A stretch of 32,761 bases of DNA, taken from the NCBI GenBank assembly GCA_020725315.1, contig DYFG01000002.1, positions 1 through 32,761 of the forward strand, read 5' to 3'. Shown in pieces: positions 6,081-14,145 of the stretch; position 1 is the stretch's first letter; every line of letters begins with the position of its first letter. The notes under the pieces were generated by a model. That model ran no database searches. It had not been told where the DNA came from and saw nothing but the letters and a program-made list of their open reading frames with translations. This stretch comes from Nitrosotalea sp. (GTDB lineage: Archaea; Halobacteriota; Syntropharchaeia; Alkanophagales; Methanospirareceae). The translations under genes were made by a program, and so were the position numbers.

Positions 6081-7727
6081 TTACAGCCTCACGAGCATCA
6101 CATCAAACATGTTCTCCACTTTCTTTATCTCTTCGATAATCCCATCACTAACCGGGCTGTCCACATTAAGCACCATAACCGCTTCTCCTCCTACCTTCTC
6201 CCTTCCCACCTGCATCCCCGCTATGTTTATGCCCTTGTCGCCCAAAATCATGCAAACAGGACCGATCACGCGTGGTTTATCGAGGAAGGAGCAGATGAGC
6301 ATGTAGCCAGAAGGAGATGCATCCACCCTATACCCATCGATTTTCACTATCCTTTGGTCATCTTTCCCGAAGATCGTGCCCGCAACAGTCTTTTCTTCTT
6401 CTTCGCCCTCCGTCCGTGTAATAGTTGTGATGCTAATCAATGAGCTGAAATTCTCAATCTCCTCCGTCATACTCTCCCTAACTTTTATCCCGAATTTCTT
6501 TGCTATCGCTTCGGCATTTACATAATTCACACCGTCGGTGAACCATGAGAGGAAGCTCTTCAAGATTACTGTAGTTATCAATCTCCTGTTTTTCCCTATC
6601 CCTTCTCCCGCCATTCCTAATTCACCTTCATAAGAGACGTTAAATTCTTCAATTCTACCCGGTCTCGGTATGAGCTGTGCAGAGAGTAGTCCCAGCTTCT
6701 CTGCTAATTCTAAATAAGGCTTTATGGACTCCATTAGTTCCTCTTCGACATAGAGCATATTCACGGCATTCTTTACCGGCTTATTCTTTAGCGCCTCGAT
6801 CACCTCTTCTGCAATAACCATCGCAGCAGCCTTCTGCGCTTCGGCTGTCGATGCCCCCAGATGAGGCGTAACAATCACTTCGTCCAGTTCCAACAATTCT
6901 CGTTCCTCTGGTGGCTCACGCTCGAAGACATCAAGAGCCGCTCCCGCTACTTTACCGCTCTTTATTGCATCCTTGAGCGCAGGCTCGTCTATTATCCCTC
7001 CTCGTGCACAATTTAACACACGAACACCATCTATCATCAATGCGAACTCTCTCTTACCGATCAAATGATGCGTATCCTTTGTCAGCGGTGTATGGAGCGT
7101 TATAAAATCTGCAACCTGAAGAACCTCATTAAAATTTGAAAGAGCAATTCCAAGTTCTCTCCCCCTCTCTTCTGGTATAAACGGGTCATATGCAACGACC
7201 CTCATTCCAAGCCCCTTTGCCCTTTTCGCAACTTCACTCCCAACTCTTCCCAGACCAATTATGCCTAATACCTTACCATTCACTTCCACACCCATGTGCT
7301 TTTTTCTCTCCCACTTCCCGGATTTGAGCGATACATTCGCAACTGGTATCTTCCTCGATAAGCTGAGCAGCATTGCGATCGTGTGCTCCGCCGCGGATAT
7401 CGTATTTGCCTCCGGAGCGTTCACCACCAATATTCCTTTCTCCGTCGCTGTTTCCACATCTACGTTATCCACGCCGACACCTGCCCGACCTATCACTTTT
7501 AAGCGGCCCATGCTCCCTGCTTCTATTATCTCCTTCGTCACTTTCGTGCCACTTCGGACGACTAACGCATCATAGCCGGCAATGCGTTCCGTTAATTCTT
7601 CCGTGCTTAACTCTAATTCAACATCAACTTCTGCAAACTCCCTCAGCTTCTCTATCCCCTCTTCCGAGATATGGTCGGTTACAAGCACTCTTTTCGTTTT
7701 TTCCGGTTTGTTCTCGTTTGCTTCCAT
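6081..7727 (-). CDS. serA: D-3-phosphoglycerate dehydrogenase
   Basis: Oxidises 3-phosphoglycerate to 3-phosphohydroxypyruvate with NAD, the first step to phosphoserine and serine. The 548-residue protein has the complete long-form layout: substrate-binding half, Rossmann NAD domain with GIIGLGRVG (155-163), catalytic Arg242 in NCARGG, Glu271 in the FEREPP segment and His289 in TPHLGAS. An intervening substrate-binding (ASB) domain and a C-terminal ACT domain (about 470-548, starting near YMLICSFLDKPRVIG) follow and are probably the serine-feedback site. The start at 7727 adds about 10 charged residues before KRVLVTDHI. It diverges from enolase, whose substrate is two steps away in the same pathway. 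Its product feeds the phosphoserine used by the SepRS encoded at 17.5 kb. Confidence 0.95.
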   Translation of the reverse strand: MEANENKPEKTKRVLVTDHISEEGIEKLREFAEVDVELELSTEELTERIAGYDALVVRSGTKVTKEIIEAGSMGRLKVIGRAGVGVDNVDVETATEKGILVVNAPEANTISAAEHTIAMLLSLSRKIPVANVSLKSGKWERKKHMGVEVNGKVLGIIGLGRVGSEVAKRAKGLGMRVVAYDPFIPEERGRELGIALSNFNEVLQVADFITLHTPLTKDTHHLIGKREFALMIDGVRVLNCARGGIIDEPALKDAIKSGKVAGAALDVFEREPPEERELLELDEVIVTPHLGASTAEAQKAAAMVIAEEVIEALKNKPVKNAVNMLYVEEELMESIKPYLELAEKLGLLSAQLIPRPGRIEEFNVSYEGELGMAGEGIGKNRRLITTVILKSFLSWFTDGVNYVNAEAIAKKFGIKVRESMTEEIENFSSLISITTITRTEGEEEEKTVAGTIFGKDDQRIVKIDGYRVDASPSGYMLICSFLDKPRVIGPVCMILGDKGINIAGMQVGREKVGGEAVMVLNVDSPVSDGIIEEIKKVENMFDVMLVRL

Positions 7728-7756
7728 CTACCGTTCGCCTCTTTACCACTTTTCCG

Positions 7757-7834
7757 CTTATACTATAAACATAACATCGCTAACAATAAGTTAACGATGG
7801 AAGAAATAAATCGTCGGCAGGTATGATTATAATG
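7757..7834. promoter_or_regulatory. Divergent serA/enolase promoter region with inverted repeat
   Basis: The 117-bp spacer holds a nearly symmetric TATA-like box, CTTATACTATAAAC (7757-7770). It lies about 35 bp from the serA start on the minus strand and could serve either direction. A second box, GATTATAAT (7825-7833), is close to enolase. Between them is an inverted repeat, CATCGCTAAC-AATAA-GTTAACGATG (7775-7799; 10-bp arms, one mismatch), a plausible operator for a dimeric regulator. Confidence 0.5.
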
Positions 7835-7844
7835 TGAACCAACG

Positions 7845-9128
7845 ATGACAGTAATAGAGATGAGGGAAATAAAAGGCAGAGAGATTCTGGATTCGCGTGG
7901 AAACCCAACAATAGAAGTAGAAGTGAGTACAGCGAACGGGTTTGGCAGGGCGAGCGTGCCTTCAGGAGCATCAACCGGAAGTAAAGAGGCGTGGGAGAAA
8001 CGTGATGATGACAAGAAGCGATATAACGGCAAGGGGGTTCTCAAGGCAGTTGAAGCCGTGAATACGGTGATTAAAGGGGCACTCATTGGCATGAATACGC
8101 TCGAGCAAAGAGAGATAGATACGCAACTGATAGAACTGGATGGAACGGAAAACAAGTCGAGATTGGGTGCGAATGCTATCCTCGGGACATCGATGGCGGT
8201 CTGTAAAGCCGCTGCAGACTCGTTAAAAAAATCGCTCTTTGCATATATCTGTGAAGATGTCGCGGGAATGATGCTCCGGTATGAACTTCCAATACCGATG
8301 ATGAACGTGATAAACGGCGGTCAGCATGCAGGTAACGAACTGAGCATCCAGGAGTTCCTTATATTACCCAGGGGCTTTGACCGGTTCAGCGCTAATTTAC
8401 GAGCAGGTGTCGAGACTTATCACGCACTTAAAAAGGTAGTAGAGGATAAGCACGGGAAGATAGCCACGAATGTTGGAGATGAAGGCGGCTATGCACCGCC
8501 CATGCGTATGACGGCTCAGCCACTCGATGCGATAACCGAAGCGATAACCGAAGCTGGTTATTCTGAGGATGAAATACGGTTGGGTATCGACGCTGCGGCT
8601 TCCTCCTTCTTCGACTCGAAAGCACAAAAATATCAGATAGATGGCGTACAGAAAGACGGTCCTGAACTCATCGACTTTTATCACGCCCTTGTGGAACGCT
8701 ATCCGATCGAATTGATAGAGGACCCTTTTGAAGAGGAATCATTCGATCTCTTTGCGGAACTCACCGCTAAGATACCACAGAAAATAATCGTTGGCGACGA
8801 TCTTTTTGTAACGAATGTCGAGCGACTCGAAGAGGGCATAAAGAAAAAAGCAGCAAATGCAATTCTGCTGAAGTTGAATCAGATTGGCACTATTTCGGAA
8901 GCGCTGGATACTATTAGATTGGCTTCTCAAAACGGCTATAAGAAAGTAGTCAGCCATCGGTCAGGAGAGACTGAAGATACGCTTATCGCCGATTTCTCGG
9001 TGGCAATAAACGCGGATATAATAAAAACGGGCGCTCCCGCACGGAGCGAAAGAACGTGTAAATACAATCAATTGTTGCGGATAGAGGAGGAAATAGGGGA
9101 GAAAGCGAGGAGCAAGAAGATTTTTTGA
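7845..9128 (+). CDS. eno: Enolase
   Basis: Interconverts 2-phosphoglycerate and phosphoenolpyruvate. The 427-residue length is normal for enolase. Landmarks in order are REILDSRGNPTIEVEV at the N-terminus, the mobile loop SGASTGSKEA, GGQHAGNELSIQEF, DEGGYAP, the metal-binding acids in LIEDPFEEE and VGDDLFVTN, LLKLNQIGT (catalytic Lys) and SHRSGETEDT near the C-terminus. The ATG at 7845 best matches the usual N-terminal extension. The in-frame ATG at 7860 is an alternative that would fit the TATA-like box at 7825 as a near-leaderless start. No clear Shine-Dalgarno site is seen for either. Divergent from serA. Confidence 0.97.
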   Translation: MTVIEMREIKGREILDSRGNPTIEVEVSTANGFGRASVPSGASTGSKEAWEKRDDDKKRYNGKGVLKAVEAVNTVIKGALIGMNTLEQREIDTQLIELDGTENKSRLGANAILGTSMAVCKAAADSLKKSLFAYICEDVAGMMLRYELPIPMMNVINGGQHAGNELSIQEFLILPRGFDRFSANLRAGVETYHALKKVVEDKHGKIATNVGDEGGYAPPMRMTAQPLDAITEAITEAGYSEDEIRLGIDAAASSFFDSKAQKYQIDGVQKDGPELIDFYHALVERYPIELIEDPFEEESFDLFAELTAKIPQKIIVGDDLFVTNVERLEEGIKKKAANAILLKLNQIGTISEALDTIRLASQNGYKKVVSHRSGETEDTLIADFSVAINADIIKTGAPARSERTCKYNQLLRIEEEIGEKARSKKIF

Positions 9129-9209
9129 CACCAGATATTGGATCCATTTTTAGTCAAGGTGAAAAATGAGCGAAAGTTTTGTTCGTCCAGAGTCCAAGGA
9201 GGGATTAAA

Positions 9210-9426
9210 ATGGGAAAACATGAGATAAATGAAGAGATACCGAATGGAAAATGCAGTCTTTGCTAATGTGTGTGGGAAAATTGCCACCCAAGTTTGCGCA
9301 CAATGTATCTATGAGGGCAAGGGGTGGCTTTGCGATAAGTGTGGTCGGAAACATGAGTGCGGTGAAGATATGCTCTTGCCAGTGGTTAATTCTCCACGGG
9401 TTGGAATGTGTGGATATACAGGATAG
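9210..9426 (+). pseudogene. Cys-rich zinc-ribbon fragment, probably frameshifted
   Basis: The frame opening at 9229 encodes CAQCIYEGKGWLCDKCGRKH followed by ECGEDMLLPVVNSPRVGMCGYTG. This resembles the zinc-binding C-terminal tail that I associate with archaeal pRiA4b ORF-3-like proteins. A stronger ribosome-binding site (AAGGAGGG) precedes ATG 9210 in another frame, which reads MGKHEINEEIPNGKCSLC and then stops. Joining CSLC to CGKIATQVCAQC would give a complete set of zinc-ligand pairs, so a small frameshift near 9265 in a TGTGTG run is likely. It may instead be a genuine small zinc protein starting at 9229. The family link is from memory and moderate. Confidence 0.5.
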
Positions 9427-9457
9427 GAACATGATGCGTGCCGAACGTCAGATAACA

Positions 9458-9532
9458 CAGCATATACGCTTCGGGCTGACGCCCTTGCCCTGAGGGACAT
9501 TGCTCCCTTCGGTCGCAACGTCGTATATACTG
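9458..9532. repeat. Intergenic palindromic element with internal mini-hairpins
   Basis: Outer arms CAGCATATACG (9458-9468) and CGTATATACTG (9522-9532) pair over 11 bp with one mismatch. The interior is GC-rich and contains GGGC-TGAC-GCCC (9473-9484), a CCCTGAGGG block and an AGGG/CTCCCTT pairing. The whole 75-bp block could fold as a multi-branch stem. It lies between the zinc-ribbon remnant and the Cys-peptide ORF. It resembles in style the GC-rich mini-hairpins in lysA and radB but is not the same sequence. It could be a mobile palindromic repeat or a structured RNA. Confidence 0.55.
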
Positions 9533-9569
9533 AAAACGTTGTGTAAAAACTCATGTTTGTATAAAAAGG

Positions 9570-9581
9570 AAAAATATATAA
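9570..9581 (+). promoter_or_regulatory. TATA-like box upstream of Cys peptide/SNF2 unit
   Basis: GAAAAATATATAATG spans about 9568-9582, some 40 bp before the strong AAAGGAGG site and ATG at 9619. It is the best promoter candidate for transcription running toward the SNF2 gene. Confidence 0.4.
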
Positions 9582-9618
9582 TGTTATGAAATCAACAAAG
9601 CGAAAGGAGGTAAACAAA

Positions 9619-9663
9619 ATGCAAGTTGGAGCATGTGGTATATGTTGTGATGCCTGCGGATAA
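9619..9663 (+). pseudogene. 14-codon Cys-rich ORF (gene remnant or leader peptide)
   Basis: After an excellent ribosome-binding site (AAAGGAGGT, 7-9 nt spacing) an ATG opens MQVGACGICCDACG and then TAA. The C-x2-CC-x2-C cluster at the very N-terminus resembles the start of DUF3795-type cysteine-rich proteins, which would continue for another 80 or more residues. The simplest reading is a truncated gene that kept its promoter, RBS and first codons. Because it overlaps the next ORF (ATG 9650) in another frame, a cysteine-rich leader peptide coupled to downstream translation is an alternative. Confidence 0.4.
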
Positions 9664-9850
9664 AAAATTCCGTATTGAAGTTATAAAACCAAATGGATTA
9701 TTATTTCTCAGCACACTTTCTATAATCAACCCTGAACACTACGGGAAGGGGTTCCTATTCCCAAAGAATCCAATTCATTTCAAGATAGAGTATATCGCCA
9801 CTTCTGACTGGGAAATACGGCAGGTGGTTCTTATAAATAAAAGGATATAA
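9650..9850 (+). CDS. Small hypothetical protein, possibly a fragment
   Basis: A 66-residue frame from ATG 9650 (the track extends it to TTG 9626): MPADKKFRIEVIKPNG, then FLFPKNPIHFKIEYIATSDW and a basic end. It has mixed beta-like hydrophobic segments, no membrane helix and no recognised motif. It overlaps the 14-codon Cys peptide in another frame and lacks its own RBS, so its expression would depend on that peptide. It may be a remnant, as this 800-bp stretch is full of fragments. Confidence 0.3.
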   Translation: MPADKKFRIEVIKPNGLLFLSTLSIINPEHYGKGFLFPKNPIHFKIEYIATSDWEIRQVVLINKRI

Positions 9851-9929
9851 ATATCAATATGGAACGGATATGAAAACTGAATATCCCTTTGATGGTAAGA
9901 AGTATGAAAAATAGAGAGGAGATAAGCGT

Positions 9930-12900
9930 ATGCTGGTCTTACATGCGGTATGGGACAAAGACAGGCTTTATCTCTGGGCTGAATCTTCCACCCTGCCAGT
10001 AGCAGCCCCAAGAAGTCGTGGTCGGAAGCCTAAGAAGCACAAAATAAAAGCACATCCTTTATCTCTCGCCGGAGATGAGTTGAGGGAAGTTATTGAGAGC
10101 ATCTCAGACCAAACTTATCTAAAGTCTGTGAAGCATCTTGATCAAACTATCATAAAGTTTGAAACGAAAACATTCCTCTTACCCTCAACAGAAAACGGTC
10201 CGCTGCCGTCACCGTGGCTGATCCGAGAAGGGGATTACAGCGTTGAGAAAGCAACTGGGTTAGCGGGCTGGAATATTGAGACTTTGACTTTCGACGACCC
10301 CTATTTAACATTTGATTTCTTACTCGGACTGCCTGAACAGCCCCCTCATGGCTTTGCCTTCGGTAGTTCCTTACGATTCTGGATTGAAGTAGCCAAGTTC
10401 TCACTTGAACTTATTGCGAGAGAGCAGTTTATACCCTCAATCAAAGCCGTTAAGCAAGACTTTCGGGTTGCAGCATGGGAGGTGGTTATTACTGAAGAGG
10501 ACTCAGAACGCGTGCGTACGCTCTCAGAGGCGATGCCACCGAGCTGTCGAGCATTCTCGGACAAAGATAAATCGCCGATGTCATCATCGACAGACATGGT
10601 CTTGAGTTTTGTCAACCGAACCGTTGACGCGTTTATACGCAAAAGCTTAGCATCTACTTCGCTACTCCCTCCTCGTCGTGGTCGCCGCCCAGAAGTTCTC
10701 CCCTTGCCGGAGCAATGGCTTCAAGCTCTTTCAACTGATAATCCTGTTCTTGTGGCGTCACCTGAAGAATTAAACTCCTTTTCCACTGAGATTCAGGCAT
10801 GGCTCGCTCAACTTCGACCAGCCGCACCGGATGCACCGTTTCGCACCTGCTTTAGACTTGAACCACCTTCAGATTCAGGCGGAGAAGAAAATGGTGAGAG
10901 ATGGAAGGTTCGTTTCCTTCTCCAGGCAAAGGATGACCGGAGTCTACTGGTCCCACCGGAGGAGGTCTGGAAAACGAGGTCAAGCACACTTACTTTTCTC
11001 AAACGGAGGTTTGAAAACCCGCAGGAACAATTACTTGCCGACCTCGGAAGAGCGTCCCTGGTTTTTCCCGCCATCGAGATGAGCTTGCAAGCCGCGTCTC
11101 CCGTAGGACTGGAACTGGACGCAGAGCAGGCTTATTCCTTTTTGCGACAGTCAGCACCACTTCTGGAACAGAGTGGTTTCGGCGTACTTCTCCCATCGTG
11201 GTGGGAGAAGCCGGGTGCACGTATTGGCGTAAAACTCAAGCTGAAGCCTGCATCTGCACCAGATGGAAGTGGCAAAGTGGTAACTTCCGGGCTTCTTGGC
11301 GTTAAAGGTATCATCGCTTATGACTGGGAAGTTGCTGTGGGCGACGAAACGCTTTCTGAGACGGAATTCGAACATTTAGCCTCTTTAAAGGTACCTTTGG
11401 TTCAAGTACGAGGACAGTGGGTGGAATTGCGACCTGAAGCGATAGAAGCGGCAATCGAATTCTTCAAAAAGAAGCACGATGGCGGCGAAATGACTTTGAG
11501 CGAGGCGATACAACTTGGACTGGGTGCAGGTACTGAGGATGTGGAAACAGAATTTGGTCTACCCGTAGTGGAAGTGGAGACAGAGGGCTGGCTCGAGGAT
11601 ATGCTAAGCAGTTTCTCTGAAGGTGCTGAAATAACACCTGTTAAGACGCCACGAACCTTCCGCGGCAAGCTCCGCCCTTATCAGGTAAAAGGCGTCTCAT
11701 GGCTCGCATACCTGAATAAATTCGGACTTGGTGCCTGCTTAGCGGACGACATGGGTTTGGGGAAGACGATCGAGCTGATCGCCCTTCTTCTGCATGAGCG
11801 CTCGGATAAACGAAGGGAGAAGCTGGCACCAACACTTCTAATCAGTCCCATGTCAGTGGTTGGCAACTGGCAAAAAGAGGTTGAACGGTTCGCACCATCG
11901 CTAAAAGTCATGGTTCATCACGGCGCCGATAGACTTATGGGCGAAATCTTCGCGGGGGAAGCAAAGAAGCATGACCTCGTCATCAGCACTTACGCACTGG
12001 CGCATCGAGACGAAGATACGCTTTCCACGGTTCACTGGCGGCACGTCGTGCTGGACGAAGCACAGAATATAAAAAATCCGGCTGCTAAACAGACGAAAGC
12101 GATAAAGAAGCTCAAAGCAGAGCAGAGAATCGCACTCACCGGGACACCCGTAGAAAACCGTCTGTCTGAACTCTGGTCTATCATGGACTTCCTCAACCCC
12201 GGGTACCTGAAATCCGCACGAGATTTCCGCACGAAGTTCGCTTTGCCCATCGAGAGATATAGAAAGAAAGAGCGTGCCGAGATGCTTCGTCGCATAATTC
12301 AGCCCTTTGTGCTTAGGCGTGTGAAAACCGACCCCAAGATCATCAAGGATTTACCTGAGAAGATGGAGATGAACGTTTACTACAACCTTACAAAAGAGCA
12401 GGCTTCGCTTTACGAAGCTGTTGTTTCGGATATGATGGAAAGAATAGAGCAATCCGAAGGAATCGAACGTAAAGGACTGGTGCTCGCTACTCTAATGAAG
12501 CTGAAGCAAATCTGCAATCACCCTGCGTTGTTCCTCCAGGATGGTAGTATCTTAGAAGGTCGCTCCGGGAAGCTTGCTCGAGTGGAAGAGATGCTTGAGG
12601 AGGTACTTGCAGAGGGCGACAAAGCGCTTATTTTTACGCAGTTCGCGGGAATGGGTGTTATGTTGCGGCACTATTTACAGGAGAAGTTAGGGTGCGAGAC
12701 GCTATTCTTGCACGGAGGCACACCAAAGAAGCAGCGAGATGCTATGATCCAGCGGTTCCAGAATGACCATTACGGTTCACCGCTATTTATTCTTTCACTT
12801 AAAGCGGGCGGTTTTGGACTCAACCTGACCGCTGCGAACCATGTCTTCCACTTTGACCGGTGGTGGAATCCAGCAGTTGAGAATCAGGCAACGGACCGCG

Positions 12901-13109
12901 TCTTCCGCATCGGGCAGAAGAAAAATGTCCAGGTTCATAAGTTCGTCTGCATCGGCACGCTTGAAGAGCGCATAAACCAGATGATAGAGCAGAAGAAGGA
13001 GCTTGCAGACTCTATTATCGGCACTGGTGAGGCTTGGCTCACGGAATTATCAACAGAGCAGCTCAAAGAGGTCTTCACGTTGAGTCGTGATGCGATATGG
13101 GGTGATTAA
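9930..13109 (+). CDS. SNF2-family ATPase/helicase
   Basis: A 1059-residue Swi2/Snf2 ATPase. The N-terminal ~440 residues are a poorly conserved region; residues ~440-580 match the pattern of the SNF2-associated domain (DUF3670-like) seen in prokaryotic members. The ATPase core follows: RPYQVKGVSWLAYL, motif I DDMGLGKT (about 606-613), LLISPMSVVGNW, motif II LDEAQNIKN (about 707), motif III LTGTPVENRLSELWS, then the helicase C domain with LFLHGGTP, SLKAGGFGLNLT (about 955) and QATDRVFRIGQ. All catalytic motifs are intact. GAGGAGA precedes the ATG by 7 nt. The SWIM-domain gene starts 3 bp after the stop, a pairing common in bacteria. The role is inferred to be nucleic-acid remodelling, repair or defence. 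Confidence 0.92.
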   Translation: MLVLHAVWDKDRLYLWAESSTLPVAAPRSRGRKPKKHKIKAHPLSLAGDELREVIESISDQTYLKSVKHLDQTIIKFETKTFLLPSTENGPLPSPWLIREGDYSVEKATGLAGWNIETLTFDDPYLTFDFLLGLPEQPPHGFAFGSSLRFWIEVAKFSLELIAREQFIPSIKAVKQDFRVAAWEVVITEEDSERVRTLSEAMPPSCRAFSDKDKSPMSSSTDMVLSFVNRTVDAFIRKSLASTSLLPPRRGRRPEVLPLPEQWLQALSTDNPVLVASPEELNSFSTEIQAWLAQLRPAAPDAPFRTCFRLEPPSDSGGEENGERWKVRFLLQAKDDRSLLVPPEEVWKTRSSTLTFLKRRFENPQEQLLADLGRASLVFPAIEMSLQAASPVGLELDAEQAYSFLRQSAPLLEQSGFGVLLPSWWEKPGARIGVKLKLKPASAPDGSGKVVTSGLLGVKGIIAYDWEVAVGDETLSETEFEHLASLKVPLVQVRGQWVELRPEAIEAAIEFFKKKHDGGEMTLSEAIQLGLGAGTEDVETEFGLPVVEVETEGWLEDMLSSFSEGAEITPVKTPRTFRGKLRPYQVKGVSWLAYLNKFGLGACLADDMGLGKTIELIALLLHERSDKRREKLAPTLLISPMSVVGNWQKEVERFAPSLKVMVHHGADRLMGEIFAGEAKKHDLVISTYALAHRDEDTLSTVHWRHVVLDEAQNIKNPAAKQTKAIKKLKAEQRIALTGTPVENRLSELWSIMDFLNPGYLKSARDFRTKFALPIERYRKKERAEMLRRIIQPFVLRRVKTDPKIIKDLPEKMEMNVYYNLTKEQASLYEAVVSDMMERIEQSEGIERKGLVLATLMKLKQICNHPALFLQDGSILEGRSGKLARVEEMLEEVLAEGDKALIFTQFAGMGVMLRHYLQEKLGCETLFLHGGTPKKQRDAMIQRFQNDHYGSPLFILSLKAGGFGLNLTAANHVFHFDRWWNPAVENQATDRVFRIGQKKNVQVHKFVCIGTLEERINQMIEQKKELADSIIGTGEAWLTELSTEQLKEVFTLSRDAIWGD

Positions 13110-13112
13110 AAA

Positions 13113-14030
13113 ATGGGTTGGAACAGCTACTGGGGCTATTACAGACCTGCGAAACCGAAAGAAGTAAAAGATGGCATAAGAGCGAAGAGTAAACGAGGCG
13201 CAATTGGCGAGACCTGGTGGTCAAAACGATGGATTGACGTGCTTGAATCCTTCGATATGGGTGAAAGACTGAGCAGAGGGCGCTCTTATGCTCGTAAAGG
13301 ACAGGTAATCTCAATTGACGTCCATAAAGGGATTGTTACCGCTAAGGTTCAGGGCACACGACCAAAACCCTACGATGTCAGAATCCAATTGAAGCCGATT
13401 GCTGAACACGATTGGGACAAAGTAACGGATGCAATGGCATCAAAGGCGATATTTGCAGCTAAGTTGCTTTCAGGCGAGATGCCGCTCGACATCGAGGATG
13501 CTTTCAGTGAAGCTGGTATCGCTCTTTTTCCTAAAGCCAAGAAAGAACTAGAAACTGATTGCTCCTGTCCCGATTGGGCAAATCCATGTAAGCATATCGC
13601 AGCGGTCTATTACCTCTTAGCAGAGCGGTTTGACGAAGACCCGTTTCTTATCTTCAAACTCCGTGGTCGAACAAAGGATGAGATCATTGATGCTCTTCGT
13701 GAAAAGCGTGCTGCTGCCGCAACTGCGGAAGAAAAAAGCGAAGCGATAACCGAAACCGCTGTTTCCATCTCTGGCGAGAAAGTCAGACCTCTGGAGGAAT
13801 GTCTGGATTCTTTCTGGCAAGCGGGTGATGCGTTGGATTCCTTTTCCGTGAATCCTGCTCCTCCAGAGGTAGAGAATGCAATTCTTAAAAGACTGGGAGA
13901 TCTTCCTTTCTCCGTTGGCAAAGTCAATCTCGTATCGTTGCTGCCAAAGGCATACAAAGTGGCGAGCAGTAGGGCATTGCAGAAGGCATCCGGGGAATTG
14001 GAAGAAGGTGCAGAAAGCAGGAACGCTTAG
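13113..14030 (+). CDS. SWIM zinc-finger protein, SNF2 partner
   Basis: A 305-residue protein with the SWIM motif CSCPDWANPCKHIAAV (about residues 149-164; CxC...CxH zinc site). It is preceded by an N-terminal region starting WGYYRPAKPKEVKDG and GETWWSKRWIDVLESF, typical of the SWIM proteins encoded beside SNF2 ATPases. The C-terminal half is charged and lacks known motifs. Its start is 3 bp after the SNF2 stop, so translation is probably coupled and the two proteins likely act in one complex, with SWIM contributing DNA or protein binding. The pairing is known from genomes; its biochemical job is not established. Confidence 0.88.
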   Translation: MGWNSYWGYYRPAKPKEVKDGIRAKSKRGAIGETWWSKRWIDVLESFDMGERLSRGRSYARKGQVISIDVHKGIVTAKVQGTRPKPYDVRIQLKPIAEHDWDKVTDAMASKAIFAAKLLSGEMPLDIEDAFSEAGIALFPKAKKELETDCSCPDWANPCKHIAAVYYLLAERFDEDPFLIFKLRGRTKDEIIDALREKRAAAATAEEKSEAITETAVSISGEKVRPLEECLDSFWQAGDALDSFSVNPAPPEVENAILKRLGDLPFSVGKVNLVSLLPKAYKVASSRALQKASGELEEGAESRNA

Positions 14031-14145
14031 ATAATGGAATGGTCAACTGTGTTTAACCTCCTATTCACCAGAACACCTATTACAAAAAACTGTTAGAGGG
14101 ATGAACAGAAAATAAGATTGGAAAGGGAGTTAAGTATATGGTGAA

